Shown: positions 24,660 to 34,218, counted from the stretch's first letter. The stretch: 55,404 bases of DNA from Brevibacterium sp. UMB1308A (GCF_030230605.1 NZ_JASPDO010000019.1:1-55404); one strand, 5' to 3'. Numbers and translations: made by a program. Notes: generated by a model not told the origin, from the letters alone.

Positions 24660-25679
24660 TCAGCTCCGGCTTGCTTTGGCTGCGAGTCCCTCGCGTGGGT
24701 CCTCGCCTTCAGTGGCTTTAGCAAAGGCCTCGACTGCTGCTTTCGCGTCCGCATTCAGGTTGCGTGGCACCGCGATCTCGATGGTGACCAGCAAGTCACC
24801 GGTCTGCTTACCGTTGATCCCCTTGCCACGGACACGCAGAACCCGCCCAGACGGTGTCCCGGCAGGCACGCGCATGCGCACAGAACCGCCGCCCAAGGTT
24901 GGAACGTCAACCGTCGCACCCAGAGCCGCTTCCGCGAACGTCACCGGCAAGTTCATTCGCAGGTTGTTCCCGTCGCGGGTGAACACGGGGTGCTTGTCAA
25001 CGTGAACCGTGAGGATCACGTCACCGTTAGGGCCACCGTTGCTTCCTGGTTTACCTTTGCCTGCCAAACGAACCTTCTGCCCGTCGCTTACCCCCACCGG
25101 GGTGCGCACCGTGAGCGGTTTGCCGCCTGGCATCGTCAGTTTCACCGTGGCACCTTCGGCTGCTTCTTTAAACGACAAACGCGTTGAAGCTTTGAAGTCA
25201 CCACCCTTCTGCGGGCCAAATCCTCCACCGGAGAATCCACCTGGCGAGTACCCGCCAGTGGAGAAACCTCCCGGCGAGTATCCGCCAAAGTTCCCGAAGA
25301 TGTCGCCCAAGTCCGGCCCACCTGACCCACCAGTGCCACGGGTAGTGTAACCGCCACCGGTGTTAAACAGTCCGGAGAAAATATCTTCGAAGCCCTGGCC
25401 GGAGCCACCGGATCCGGCGCTGAAGCGTGCGCCGGACCCCATGGCCCGAACCTGGTCGTACTGCTTCCGAGTTTCCGGGTCCGACAGCACCTGATTGGCA
25501 GCACTGACGTCCTTGAACTTCTCTTCCGCAACTTTGTCGCCCGGGTTGGCATCCGGGTGATACTTGCGGGCCAGCTTGCGGTAGGCCTTCTTTATGTCCG
25601 AGGCGGAGGCGTCCTTAGAGACCCCCAGGGTTGCGTAGTAATCCTTTTCAAACCATTCATTCTGAGGTCCCGAGTTCAT
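24660..25679 (-). CDS. dnaJ: DnaJ/CbpA-type co-chaperone without zinc finger
   Basis: A 339-aa J-protein that stimulates DnaK ATPase. The J domain spans residues 13-78 with HPD at 41-43. A Gly/Phe region is rich in [22 protein letters not shown] repeats (about 85-155), followed by two C-terminal substrate-binding subdomains. There are no CxxCxGxG motifs, so it is of the class II (CbpA/DnaJ without zinc) kind even though it is the operon copy. AAGGAAGGAGGT precedes ATG. It lies between grpE and hspR with short gaps. Confidence 0.94.
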   Translation of the reverse strand: MNSGPQNEWFEKDYYATLGVSKDASASDIKKAYRKLARKYHPDANPGDKVAEEKFKDVSAANQVLSDPETRKQYDQVRAMGSGARFSAGSGGSGQGFEDIFSGLFNTGGGYTTRGTGGSGGPDLGDIFGNFGGYSPGGFSTGGYSPGGFSGGGFGPQKGGDFKASTRLSFKEAAEGATVKLTMPGGKPLTVRTPVGVSDGQKVRLAGKGKPGSNGGPNGDVILTVHVDKHPVFTRDGNNLRMNLPVTFAEAALGATVDVPTLGGGSVRMRVPAGTPSGRVLRVRGKGINGKQTGDLLVTIEIAVPRNLNADAKAAVEAFAKATEGEDPREGLAAKASRS

Positions 25680-25747
25680 CTGGCACCTCCTTCCTTCTTA
25701 CATATGCACATTCGTGGTGAGTACCCTGCGATGTCGACACACCAGTC

Positions 25748-26446
25748 TTACTCTGCGGGTACGTGCACTCCCACGCGTGCGGCCTTGAGGACTCGTTCGC
25801 CCATCCGGTATCCCGGCTGCATGACCAGGAATACTGTGGGTTCTTCGACTTCCTCGCTTGGTTGTTGCATGAGCGCTTCGTGAACGTTCGGATCGAACAC
25901 TTCACCGACTTCGCCGTACTGCTCAATGCCCAGCTTGTTCAGGGCCTCGAACAGCCGATCGACGTGCTTTGCGAACGGTCCTTCAACGTCGCCGGCTTCG
26001 CGTGCCAGGCGAACTTCGTCCAGGATCGGCATGAGCGCTTCGGTCACCTTGACCATTCCGTTTTCGTGGGCGCGTTCACGCTCACGTTCGGAACGGCGAC
26101 GGTACGCCGCGTATTCGGCGTTCAGTCGCTGCAAATCCTCGAGGTGTTGCGCAGCGTCCGCTGATACTTCCCCAGCCTCGCTGTCGCCCAACGCCGAGGC
26201 GTCCTCGGGGATTTCCACCCCGAGGTCGCTCGCGTCTGCCTCTGGTTCCCCAGCTGCGGGCTGCCCAGCTTCAGTGGGCTCAGCCGCTGCCGGTTCCTCA
26301 GCGTCCTGCTCCCCCGCTGCCGGTTGCTGCGCGTCCTTTGGAGCGCGCACTTCACCGGTTTCGGGGTCCACACGGCGTTTGTCGGTAAACGAGAAGCCCT
26401 GTTCAGCAGGCTCCCCAGCGCTGTCGAACGGTTTCTCGGTGGACAT
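25748..26446 (-). CDS. grpE: GrpE nucleotide exchange factor
   Basis: A 232-aa co-chaperone that releases ADP from DnaK. The first ~100 residues are a low-complexity Glu/Ala/Pro stretch with repeats such as AAGEPEADAS. Next are the long dimerising helix (LEDLQRLNAEYAAYRRRSERERERA) and the beta domain ending FDPNVHEALMQQPSEEVEEPTV and VLKAARVGV. The acidic head is longer than usual. Its ATG shares one base with the dnaK stop (TAATG), so translation is coupled. Confidence 0.95.
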   Translation of the reverse strand: MSTEKPFDSAGEPAEQGFSFTDKRRVDPETGEVRAPKDAQQPAAGEQDAEEPAAAEPTEAGQPAAGEPEADASDLGVEIPEDASALGDSEAGEVSADAAQHLEDLQRLNAEYAAYRRRSERERERAHENGMVKVTEALMPILDEVRLAREAGDVEGPFAKHVDRLFEALNKLGIEQYGEVGEVFDPNVHEALMQQPSEEVEEPTVFLVMQPGYRMGERVLKAARVGVHVPAE

Positions 26447-28311
26447 TACTTGTTCTCCTCGTCCTCATCGATGACTTCAGCGTCTACCACGTCGTCGTCT
26501 GCATCTGAAGAGCCAGCCGATCCAGCAGCAGCGTCGGCACCTGCAGCACCGTCAGCAGACTGCTGTGCGTAGAGAGCTTCACCCAGCTTGGTCTGCGAAG
26601 TCTGGAGCTTCTCCAGAGCCTTCTCAACAGCTGCGTCGTCGTCGCCCTTCAGCGCTTCCTTCAGTTCGTCAACGTCGGCCTGAACTTCCTTCTTCACGTC
26701 TTCAGGAAGCTTGTCGTCGTTGTCCTTGATGAGCTTGTCAGTCTGGTAAGCCATGTTTTCAGCAACGTTGCGCTTGTCTGCTGCTTCACGACGCTTCTTG
26801 TCTTCTTCGGCGTGCTCTTCAGCTTCGCGCACCATGCGTTCGATGTCTTCTTCAGGAATAGCCGAACCACCGGTGATGGTCATGGACTGTTCCTTACCAG
26901 TGCCCTTGTCCTTTGCGGACACGTGGACAATACCGTTGGCGTCGATGTCGAACGACACCTCAATCTGTGGCATGCCACGTGGTGCAGGTGCAATTCCGGT
27001 CAGCTCAAAGGTTCCCAATGGCTTGTTGTCGCGCGTGAACTCACGTTCACCCTGGAACACCTGGATCGAAACCGAAGGCTGGTTGTCTTCAGCCGTGGTG
27101 AAGGTTTCCGACTTCTTGGTTGGGATCGGGGTGTTGCGCTCAATGAGCTTGGTCATCACTCCACCCTTGGTTTCCAGACCCAGGGACAGTGGGGTGACGT
27201 CGATGAGCAGAACGTCCTTACGTTCACCCTTGAGCACACCAGCCTGAACTGCTGCACCGATCGCTACGACCTCGTCTGGGTTCACACCCTTGTTAGGTTC
27301 GCGACCACCGGTGAGTTCCTTAACAACTTCAGCAACAGCTGGCATACGGGTCGAACCACCAACCAGCACAACGTGGTCGATGTCCTTAACGTCCACACCA
27401 GCGTCACGGATGACTGCCTGGAAAGGAGTCTTGGTGCGCTCGAGCAGGTCGTGTGTCAGCTCTTCGAACTTGGCGCGGGAAAGGCTTTCGTCCAAGTGGA
27501 TTGGGCCGTTATCGCTCATGGACAGGTACTGCAGGCTGATGTTGGTGCTGGTTGCGCTGGACAGTTCCTTCTTGGCCTGCTCAGCCGCTTCCTTCAGACG
27601 CTGCATGGCTGAAGAGTCCTTGGTTGGGTCTACGCCGTAACCGTTCTTGACCTTTTCAACCAGCCAGTCAACGATCGCCTGGTCCCAGTCGTCACCACCC
27701 AGTTTGTTGTCACCCGAGGTGGCACGCACCTGAATCGTGGAGAAGTCATCATCGTCCTTGCCAACTTCCAGCAGCGACACGTCGAAAGTACCGCCACCGA
27801 GGTCGAACACCAGGATGAGTTCGTCTTCCTTGCCGCGTTCCAGACCGTATGCCAGTGCTGCAGCGGTTGGTTCGTTGATGATGCGCAGAACGTTAAGACC
27901 AGCAATCTGACCTGCGTCCTTGGTTGCCTGACGCTGCGAGTCGTTGAAATATGCGGGAACAGTGATCACTGCGTCGGTGACTTCTTCCTGCAGGTACTCT
28001 TCAGCGTCGTGCTTGAGCTTCTGTAGAATACGAGCCGAAATTTCTGGGGCAGTGAGCTTCTTGCCGTCCAGTTCGGTGGTCCAGTCGGTTCCCATGTGGC
28101 GCTTAACAGAAGCAACCGTGTTCTTCACGTTCATGACTGCCTGGCGCTTAGCGATTTCACCAACAAGCGAGTCACCGTTCTTGTTCACAGCTACAACCGA
28201 TGGGGTGGTGCGTCCACCTTCAGCGTTAGCAATAACCTTGGGCTCTCCACCTTCCAGGACAGCCACTACTGAGTTAGTTGTACCGAGGTCGATACCAACT
28301 GCGCGTGCCAT
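26446..28311 (-). CDS. dnaK: DnaK (Hsp70) chaperone
   Basis: A 621-aa Hsp70. The ATPase domain starts [18 protein letters not shown] and includes the phosphate 2 loop [16 protein letters not shown] and [12 protein letters not shown]. The substrate domain has the DVTPLSLG linker region, and a helical lid ends in a [12 protein letters not shown] spacer and acidic [12 protein letters not shown] tail. The frame extends 13 codons further upstream, but AGGAGG 9 bases before ATG 28311 and the universal [10 protein letters not shown] start decide the position. First gene of the heat-shock operon, with HAIR operators in its leader and promoter region. Confidence 0.98.
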   Translation of the reverse strand: MARAVGIDLGTTNSVVAVLEGGEPKVIANAEGGRTTPSVVAVNKNGDSLVGEIAKRQAVMNVKNTVASVKRHMGTDWTTELDGKKLTAPEISARILQKLKHDAEEYLQEEVTDAVITVPAYFNDSQRQATKDAGQIAGLNVLRIINEPTAAALAYGLERGKEDELILVFDLGGGTFDVSLLEVGKDDDDFSTIQVRATSGDNKLGGDDWDQAIVDWLVEKVKNGYGVDPTKDSSAMQRLKEAAEQAKKELSSATSTNISLQYLSMSDNGPIHLDESLSRAKFEELTHDLLERTKTPFQAVIRDAGVDVKDIDHVVLVGGSTRMPAVAEVVKELTGGREPNKGVNPDEVVAIGAAVQAGVLKGERKDVLLIDVTPLSLGLETKGGVMTKLIERNTPIPTKKSETFTTAEDNQPSVSIQVFQGEREFTRDNKPLGTFELTGIAPAPRGMPQIEVSFDIDANGIVHVSAKDKGTGKEQSMTITGGSAIPEEDIERMVREAEEHAEEDKKRREAADKRNVAENMAYQTDKLIKDNDDKLPEDVKKEVQADVDELKEALKGDDDAAVEKALEKLQTSQTKLGEALYAQQSADGAAGADAAAGSAGSSDADDDVVDAEVIDEDEENK

Positions 28312-28330
28312 AAAATCATTCCTCCTCAGA

Positions 28331-28351
28331 GTTGAGTGCTTTTGACTCAAG
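28331..28351. promoter_or_regulatory. HAIR operator 1 (HspR site)
   Basis: GTTGAGT-N7-ACTCAAG, one base off the HAIR consensus CTTGAGT-N7-ACTCAAG. It lies 20 bp before the dnaK ATG, next to the ribosome-binding site. A TTGACA at 28373-28378 (minus) could be the -35 of the promoter it covers. Confidence 0.88.
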
Positions 28352-28394
28352 CCTTAAACCTTCGACCTGACATGTCAAACCACATATCAGGAAA

Positions 28395-28415
28395 CTTGCG
28401 TTCACTAGACTCAAC
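28395..28415. promoter_or_regulatory. HAIR operator 2 (HspR site)
   Basis: CTTGCGT-N7-ACTCAAC, two mismatches to the HAIR consensus with the correct 7-bp spacing, centred 64 bp from operator 1. Six helical turns apart, the pair could bind HspR cooperatively. Confidence 0.6.
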
Positions 28416-28490
28416 TTTGAAGGTGGAACTTTTATTCCGCGGCTCAAAAACTTTTCTTTGCGCACATGGCTAGCATGAGAGGCAAAGAAC

Positions 28491-28623
28491 CGTTTACCCA
28501 CCACAGCTCGAAACACTGTGTTGACTAACTACCACTTTTGTTCGTTTTGTTCACGTTTTCGGCCATAAAACGGCTAGTTACCCAACACATCGCACGAAAA
28601 ACCTCTCACTTGTGGTGGGTAAC
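28491..28623 (-). repeat. MITE-like intergenic repeat, copy A
   Basis: The first 65 bp (28491-28555) match the reverse complement of 46169-46233 at 59 of 65 positions. TTACCCACCACA at 28494-28505 recurs inverted at 28611-28622, making 12-bp perfect terminal inverted repeats, with a near copy (TTACCCAACACA) inside at 28578. No reading frame is present. It lies between the dnaK promoter and the terminator of the lysozyme-like gene. It may be a non-autonomous mobile element, a structured RNA or a cluster of protein sites. Confidence 0.7.
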
Positions 28624-28672
28624 TGCATTAGGCCATCACCCGTAAACGAAAAATCTCAGTACATCGAGTGAA

Positions 28673-28690
28673 CGATGACCCGACACATCA
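28673..28690 (+). repeat. 18-bp dispersed repeat shared with the tRNA-Ser locus
   Basis: CGATGACCCGACACATCA is identical to 171-188. The preceding ACATCGAGTGAACGATG (28661-28677) is also found at 207-223 in the tRNA-Ser terminator. The two loci thus share two neighbouring words in rearranged order. Confidence 0.7.
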
Positions 28691-28697
28691 ACACCCC

Positions 28698-28743
28698 AAA
28701 ACACAAAACAAGCGGCCCCGCGCAACACTCTGCGCAGGGCCGC
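28698..28743 (-). terminator. Terminator of the lysozyme-like gene
   Basis: On the minus strand a 12-bp stem with one mismatch (28712-28723 with 28732-28743, GCGGCCC core) is followed by a T-rich run (TTGTTTTGTGTTTT), 18 bp after the stop. Confidence 0.8.
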
Positions 28744-28760
28744 CCGCCTTTAACCAAAGA

Positions 28761-29300
28761 CTAGAAGTGCTGGTTAAGAAGTTCGTCAGCCTGACCTTCC
28801 CACTTGGCGTAAGCGTCAGGGAAGGCAGAAACCTGAACGGCCTGAGCGGCGTCACCCGGCGCCATCTGTTCCCAACCCTGGATCTGAAGGAGACCGTTTG
28901 GGGACACCTCGGGGTTCACTCCGTAGAACGACTTGGCAGCGAACACTGGGTCCTGAACCTGCTCAGGGGTTCCCCACCCTGCCGACGGGCGCTGCTGGAA
29001 CAGACCCAAGGAGTCACGGTCACCGTAGTTGACGTTGATGAGGTTGGACTCCTGTGATGCAGTCATGAGAGCAATCTTGATGCCCTGGCGGCTAATGCCG
29101 TTGTCCTTACCCACCTGAATGATGGTCTTTGCGTTCTCAACCTGCTCTGGGCTGAGATCAGCAGCGGCAACAGCCTGCGCGTCGGGGAAAGCTGGCTTGG
29201 TGCCTTCGGTTGCCATAGCTGGGCCCGTTGCCAGGACACCTGCAGCGAGAATTCCGGTTGCAATAGCGGTGCTCGTTGTGATGCGGGTAATTGTCTTCAC
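28761..29300 (-). CDS. Secreted lysozyme/transglycosylase-like protein
   Basis: A 179-aa exported protein with a signal peptide (KTITRITTSTAIATGILAAG, cleavage near AMA/TE) and one C-terminal domain. The QESNLINVNYGDRDSLGLFQQRPSAGWGT segment resembles the lysozyme-like/transglycosylase fold (catalytic Glu in QES, then SLGLFQQ) found in actinobacterial wall hydrolases. It probably cleaves or binds peptidoglycan outside the cell. The frame has an ATG at 29318, but AGGAG lies 8 bases before GTG 29300, which is taken as the start. It has its own terminator. Function is inferred from the fold motif. Confidence 0.78.
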   Translation of the reverse strand: MKTITRITTSTAIATGILAAGVLATGPAMATEGTKPAFPDAQAVAAADLSPEQVENAKTIIQVGKDNGISRQGIKIALMTASQESNLINVNYGDRDSLGLFQQRPSAGWGTPEQVQDPVFAAKSFYGVNPEVSPNGLLQIQGWEQMAPGDAAQAVQVSAFPDAYAKWEGQADELLNQHF

Positions 29301-29656
29301 GATGTTCGCTCCTGTCATGGATTGTTCTCGTTTCCTTGGCCCCAGTTCGCGTCATCTGCAGTGCTCTTCATGCGAAGTACTCTCATGCTGAACTGCCGGG
29401 GAAGTCGAGGAACCGAATCTCGGAGCCAATGTCTACGTTCACACAGGTCAGAGGCCCCAACAACCGTTTTTTCATCAAAGAAATCTCACCGTTTCTTGGC
29501 CGATCAATGACCGTGCGAAACCCGAACCACCACCACGAACGGCTCGCACATGCGAAACACACACGAAAGCCCATCGCATTGTGAGATGCTCCCTGGCCCT
29601 CACCTGAAAATTGTCCTCACCTTCAATGAATCCCTCACCCGCGTAGTCTTGGACAT
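29301..29656. other. 356-bp divergent intergenic region
   Basis: Between the lysozyme-like gene (minus) and the esterase gene (plus). It is long enough for a structured 5' leader. I looked for a c-di-AMP (ydaO-type) riboswitch, common before actinobacterial wall hydrolases, and could not recognise its core. A small CTTC-GCAT-GAAG hairpin lies near 29370 (minus). No supported gene. Confidence 0.5.
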
Positions 29657-31225
29657 ATGAACCTCACCGTCACAACGACCTCGGGCACTTTCGAAGGAAC
29701 TACCTCACGCGACACCCGACGCTGGTCCGGAATCCCCTACGCGCACCCGCCGGTGGGAGCAGACCGGTTTCAGGCACCTCGGCCGTTTGAAGCCGCCCCA
29801 GACACGCCTCCCCTCCCCGCAACGCGATTCTCAAACCCCGTCCCCCAGTTCAACCCCATGGGCGACGGACCCAAGCGGACCGAGGACCCCAACTGGCTCA
29901 CCGTCAACGTGTGGGCGCCGCTCGAACCGGTTGAAAACGCCCCGGTCATGGTGTGGATTCACGGGGGTGCGTATGTGGAAGGCTCGGCGGCGAACCCCTT
30001 GTACATGGGCGCGGTGTTTGCACAGATGGGCGTGGTGTTCGTGTCGGTGAACTACCGGCTGGGCATCGAAGGTTTCATGGAGTTCCCGGACGCGCCATCC
30101 AACCGTGGCCTGCTCGATCAGACGCAGGCGCTGCGGTGGGTGCGGGAGAACGCTCAGGCCTTTGGCGGGGACCCAGCGAACGTGACGGTCTTTGGGGAAT
30201 CCGCCGGCGCGGGCTCCATCCACTGCCTGCTGGTCATGCCGGAAGCCCAGGGGCTGTGTGACCGCGCGATCCTCCAAAGCCCACCCGCCATGGTGCTGGA
30301 AAAAGAATTGGCCCAGGACGTGACCGCGGAATTCGCAGCCCACGCCACCCAGTTGGGCCTGCCCGTCACGGAACCCACCGCGCAATCCTTTGCCAACCTC
30401 ACCCCCGAACAGGGCGAAGAACTCATGGTCGCGTTTTCGCAGGGGCAAGGCCGGTATTTCCCGAGGTGGGGCAAGGCGGCCGCGTTCACCCCACCTTTGG
30501 TTCCAGTGGTCGACGGCACCGTGCTGCCCGCCGACCCGTGGTCCCTGCCACTCCCAAACGGGGTGGATGTTCTGGTTGGGCACACACGCGATGAGTTCCG
30601 GCTGTTCACCAACCTGATGAACGCCGAGGTGACGCAGCAACGCGCGTATGAGCGGGTGGGCATGGTGGGGCCTGGATCGCAGCTCCTGGAAAACGCGCAG
30701 AGCACCGGGGACCTTGAGGCCGCCCAGTCTCAGGCGCGCGAACTGAGCATGAAGTACATCAAGGCTCTGGGCGATGTCACACCTGAGCAGCTGTTTGAAT
30801 GGGTCCAAACCGACTACATGTTTACCGTGCCCACCCTTCTGGTCGCCGACGCCGCGCAAAAACGTGGCACACCCGCGTACTCGTATCTGCTGGCTGTCGA
30901 CCCGGACGGCGGCATGGGTTCGCCTCACGTGGCTGACCTTCCACCGCTGTTCGACTCGTTCCGCTCCTTCCACGGCCAACTGCTGTACCCCAACCCAACA
31001 GAGGCGGACCACGCGCTTGGCCAGCGTATGCGCGAGGCGTGGGTTCAGTTCGCACGCACCGGCAACCCAGGCTGGGAACCGTGGACACGGCAACAGCCAA
31101 CCACCCGCGTCTTTGGCTACGAGGACCGCACGTGCGCCCACCCATTCATGGATCGGTTCACAGCCTTTGACCATGCTCCTTCCCGCGCTTTACCCTTACT
31201 GGGTAGTAACGAGAGGGCCTCATGA
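29657..31225 (+). CDS. Type-B carboxylesterase
   Basis: A 522-aa alpha/beta-hydrolase of the carboxylesterase/para-nitrobenzyl esterase family, hydrolysing carboxylic esters. It has the oxyanion HGGAYVEGSA (about 105), the nucleophile elbow VFGESAGAGS (Ser about 186) and the catalytic His region GSPHVADLPPLF near 420, which matches the family H-G-x-E-L-P-(Y/F)-(V/L)-F. TEDPNWLTVNVW replaces the usual SEDCLYLNVW, so the conserved N-terminal Cys is absent. No signal peptide, so probably cytoplasmic. The stop overlaps the ATG of the DedA-like gene (ATGA). Confidence 0.93.
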   Translation: MNLTVTTTSGTFEGTTSRDTRRWSGIPYAHPPVGADRFQAPRPFEAAPDTPPLPATRFSNPVPQFNPMGDGPKRTEDPNWLTVNVWAPLEPVENAPVMVWIHGGAYVEGSAANPLYMGAVFAQMGVVFVSVNYRLGIEGFMEFPDAPSNRGLLDQTQALRWVRENAQAFGGDPANVTVFGESAGAGSIHCLLVMPEAQGLCDRAILQSPPAMVLEKELAQDVTAEFAAHATQLGLPVTEPTAQSFANLTPEQGEELMVAFSQGQGRYFPRWGKAAAFTPPLVPVVDGTVLPADPWSLPLPNGVDVLVGHTRDEFRLFTNLMNAEVTQQRAYERVGMVGPGSQLLENAQSTGDLEAAQSQARELSMKYIKALGDVTPEQLFEWVQTDYMFTVPTLLVADAAQKRGTPAYSYLLAVDPDGGMGSPHVADLPPLFDSFRSFHGQLLYPNPTEADHALGQRMREAWVQFARTGNPGWEPWTRQQPTTRVFGYEDRTCAHPFMDRFTAFDHAPSRALPLLGSNERAS

Positions 31226-32019
31226 CCGAACCCAACAACACATCCCCAAACGAACAGCCAAGCTCGCAGTCGCGGGCGCAGGCAGACTCACAGGCGCAGG
31301 CAGAACAGGGGCAAAAGCACCCGCGCAATCAGCCCCAGGCGCAAGAGACTGACCCACGCCCGCAGTCGTTCAAAGACTTGAAACCGTGGGAAGGCGAGGC
31401 CCGCACGGGCGACAAGGTTCTCCTCTGGTTCCTCTTTGGAGTGCCGGCGTTCTACATGGTGCTGTTGCCTCTACGCCCCTTCCTCATTGCGAAAATCCCC
31501 ACCGTCCTCGCCCTTATCACCGGCGCGCGCACGGTCATCGCGGGCGCCGGAGCCTTCGCCGCGGTTGAAGGCCGTTCACTCACCCTGGTGATCCTGGCGG
31601 GGCTCTTTGGCATGCTGAAGTTCGACTGGCTGTTCTGGCTGGCCGGCAAAATGTGGGGCGAAGGTGTGGCCAGGCTGTTCGCCACAACCCCTCCGCAGAG
31701 GCGTCAGTTCGAAAAGATTAAAAGCATGCCCCGGTGGTTGCTCTACATCATGCTGTTCTTCAGCCGTTTCCCCGGTGTTCCCGGCCCCATCATCGCGCTC
31801 ATCGCGGGTTGGAGTCGCGTGCGTTTTCTGCCGTATTTCCTTGTCACAGCCGCTGGGGCACTTGTCATGTCCATCGCGCTCGCTACATTGGGCTACGTTA
31901 TTGGCCAACCTGCCGTCGACGTGCTCAAAGTCGTCGACAAGTACGCGATCTTTATTTCCTTTGCGCTGATCTTTGGGCTTGTTGGCTGGTCCAGCTTCCG
32001 TAGCAACAGGAAGCGTTAA
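31222..32019 (+). CDS. DedA/VTT-family membrane protein
   Basis: A 265-aa protein with a ~70-aa Gln/Ala/Ser-rich polar N-terminus and four to five hydrophobic segments. The LFFSRFPGVPGPIIALIAGWSRVRFLPYFLVTAAGALVMSIALATLGYVIG stretch (about 172-222, read here only for its R-x-P...AG...F...G pattern) is the DedA/VTT signature. DedA proteins are linked to lipid flipping and proton-dependent envelope homeostasis. Translationally coupled to the esterase and convergent with recQ, 45 bp apart. Somewhat diverged, so the subfamily is uncertain. Confidence 0.78.
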   Translation: MTEPNNTSPNEQPSSQSRAQADSQAQAEQGQKHPRNQPQAQETDPRPQSFKDLKPWEGEARTGDKVLLWFLFGVPAFYMVLLPLRPFLIAKIPTVLALITGARTVIAGAGAFAAVEGRSLTLVILAGLFGMLKFDWLFWLAGKMWGEGVARLFATTPPQRRQFEKIKSMPRWLLYIMLFFSRFPGVPGPIIALIAGWSRVRFLPYFLVTAAGALVMSIALATLGYVIGQPAVDVLKVVDKYAIFISFALIFGLVGWSSFRSNRKR

Positions 32020-32064
32020 GCTGCCTAAACAGGCGCCGGCACGCCTTCTGCGCCCTGCGCACGC

Positions 32065-34218
32065 CTACCCTCTTTGGGCCAAGGCGAACGGCAGCACCGA
32101 GGTGGCTCCCGCCTCCCGTAGCAAGCGTCCGGTGATGGCGAAGGTCCAGCGGGAAACCACCTCGGCGTCCACCAGCAACACGGCCCGCCCGTTCACGCGC
32201 GTTGCCAGCTCCGGGCTCACAGCGAAAGCGTCATGCAGGTTCTTGACGCGAAACGGCGAGTTGACGTCCGGACTGCCGGGGTTTTTCAGCGCGTCCAAGG
32301 CGCCCGCGTATTCCATACGCCCGGTGGTTGCGATGCCGCGGGCTAGGGATTCGACCGTGTTGGGGCGGGTGAAACCAGGCACGGCTACCACTACCTCCGG
32401 CCGAGGTGGCGCGCTGCTTCCGCTGCTTCCTGCGCCGCTTCCGTTGCCGCTTCCCTCGCCACCAGCGGCCTTCCACCCCCACTGCGCAAGGACTTGGGTC
32501 ACCAACTGGCCGATGTGGTTTGGGATCGGCTGGTCGGGCGCGCCGGGTGCCAGGAATTCGCGTAACACCTGCCCGGGCCCCAGGTCGCTGAGCCGAGCAA
32601 CGGCACGCCCCGGCTCACACTGCTGACCCACAGGAATCTTGCCGCTGAGGTTCACCCCGATCCGCTTCAGGTGCGCCGGCCACTGTTTGCGCGGTTCAAT
32701 GATGAGCCCCACCCGGTCGAGTTCAGTGCGCGCCACGGTTTGTGCTTGCGCGCTCACGGTTTCGTTCCACCACACGCCAGCACACGTGTCGCACCGCCCA
32801 CACGCCGTAGCCGTCTCGTCGTCCAACGTCCCGGCTAAGAACACCATGCGGCACTGCGTGGTCTTTTCGTAGGCGAGCATTTCGCGGGCCTCTTCGGCCC
32901 TGGTCTGGGCCACTGCCGCGTAACGCTCAGCGTCATAGGTCCACGGCACCCCTGTGCGCACGTATCCCCCGCGCACCCGCTGGGCCGCCCCGTCAACCGT
33001 AAGCACTTTCAGCAGCAGCTCCAACCGGTTGCGTTTGATGCCCACCAGCGGTTCCAGCGCGGGCACTGAACGCGGCTCATCTCCCAACGCGTCCAGCACC
33101 GCGGTGGCGTCCTGCTCGTTGGGCATGGTGGCGTTGGCGAAGTACTCCCACACGTTTTCGTCGTCGCGCCCGGGCAGCAGGAGCACGTCCGCGGAGTCGG
33201 TCGCGCGCCCGGCACGCCCCACCTGCTGGTAGTAGGCGACGGCTGAGCTGGGCGCACCCACGTGGATAACGAACCCCAGGTCCGGTTTGTCGAATCCCAT
33301 CCCCAGCGCCGAGGTCGCCACCAGCGCCTTTAGCGCGTTCCCCTTGAGTGCGTCCTCAAGTTCGATCCGCTCTTCCGGGTCGGTCCCACCGGTATAGGCG
33401 GCGACCGTGTGGCCCGCGTGGCTGAGCGCCGTGGCGATGTCTTGGGCCGCGGATTTGGTGAGCGTGTAGATGATTCCACTGCCAGTGAAGTCGTTGAGGT
33501 GTTCGGTGAGCCACGCGATTCGGTGGGCCGCCGAGGTGGTCTGGGCTACCCCTAAGCGCAGGCTGGCGCGGGATAGAGGCCCGCGGATGACGCGGGTGTT
33601 GCGGCCCAACTGGGCGGCGACGTCGTCCACAACACGAGAGTTGGCAGTGGCGGTGGTGGCGAGCACGGGGGTGTTGGCTGGCAGATTGTCCAGGAGTGCG
33701 CCGATCCTGCGGTAGTCCGGCCGGAAGTCGTGTCCCCAGTCGGAAATACAGTGCGCTTCGTCCACCACGATCATGCCCAGCGTGTTTTCTAGCGGAGTGA
33801 GCACCGTGTTGACGAACGTGGGGTTGGTGAGACGTTCGGGCGATATGAGGAGCACGTCCACGTCACCGGCGCGCACCTGCTCTACCACGTCGTCCCATTC
33901 GGTGGCGTTGGCCGAATTGATAGTCAGCGCCTTTACCCCAGCCCGTGTCGCGGCAGCTACCTGGTCGCGCATGAGTGCAATCAGTGGGGAAATGATGAGC
34001 GTGGGACCCGCGCCTTGTTCGCGTAACAGGCGAGCGGCCACAAAGTAGACGGCAGATTTACCCCACCCGGTGCGTTGCACCACCAACACGCGGGAGCGCT
34101 GATCAACCAGAGACTCGATCGCCTCGAACTGGCCATCCCGGAACTGGGCATCGGGGTTGCCCGTGAGTTCGGTCAGGATTGCGCGCGCTCTCTGGTGTAG
34201 GGCCTCAGGTGCTGTCAT
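32065..34218 (-). CDS. recQ: RecQ-family helicase with C-terminal PRTase-like domain
   Basis: A 717-aa 3'-5' DNA helicase. The N-terminal RecA lobe has QRTGWGKS (48-55, Walker A; Gln-Arg-Thr-Gly where most RecQ have MPTGGGKS), SPLIALMRDQV and DEAHCISDWGHDFRPDYRR (153 on). The second lobe has HVGAPSSAVAYYQQVGRAGR. The zinc-binding segment follows (CRMVF...CGRCDTC). The last ~110 residues, after a Gly/Ser linker, read TRPNTVESLARGIATTGRM...VLLVDAEVVSRWTFAITGRLLREAGA. This resembles a phosphoribosyltransferase fold whose VDD-xx-DSGWT motif has decayed. GGGAGGAA before ATG 34218 fixes the start; the longer frame would run through the FMN riboswitch. Confidence 0.9.
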   Translation of the reverse strand: MTAPEALHQRARAILTELTGNPDAQFRDGQFEAIESLVDQRSRVLVVQRTGWGKSAVYFVAARLLREQGAGPTLIISPLIALMRDQVAAATRAGVKALTINSANATEWDDVVEQVRAGDVDVLLISPERLTNPTFVNTVLTPLENTLGMIVVDEAHCISDWGHDFRPDYRRIGALLDNLPANTPVLATTATANSRVVDDVAAQLGRNTRVIRGPLSRASLRLGVAQTTSAAHRIAWLTEHLNDFTGSGIIYTLTKSAAQDIATALSHAGHTVAAYTGGTDPEERIELEDALKGNALKALVATSALGMGFDKPDLGFVIHVGAPSSAVAYYQQVGRAGRATDSADVLLLPGRDDENVWEYFANATMPNEQDATAVLDALGDEPRSVPALEPLVGIKRNRLELLLKVLTVDGAAQRVRGGYVRTGVPWTYDAERYAAVAQTRAEEAREMLAYEKTTQCRMVFLAGTLDDETATACGRCDTCAGVWWNETVSAQAQTVARTELDRVGLIIEPRKQWPAHLKRIGVNLSGKIPVGQQCEPGRAVARLSDLGPGQVLREFLAPGAPDQPIPNHIGQLVTQVLAQWGWKAAGGEGSGNGSGAGSSGSSAPPRPEVVVAVPGFTRPNTVESLARGIATTGRMEYAGALDALKNPGSPDVNSPFRVKNLHDAFAVSPELATRVNGRAVLLVDAEVVSRWTFAITGRLLREAGATSVLPFALAQRG

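Noticed and set aside
29301..29656. A c-di-AMP (ydaO) riboswitch before the lysozyme-like gene
   Set aside because: The context is suggestive, but I could not recognise the conserved core segments.
29831..31174. A 447-codon minus-strand frame opposite the carboxylesterase
   Set aside because: It is antisense to a complete family member and has shadow composition (Arg, His, Gly, Val).
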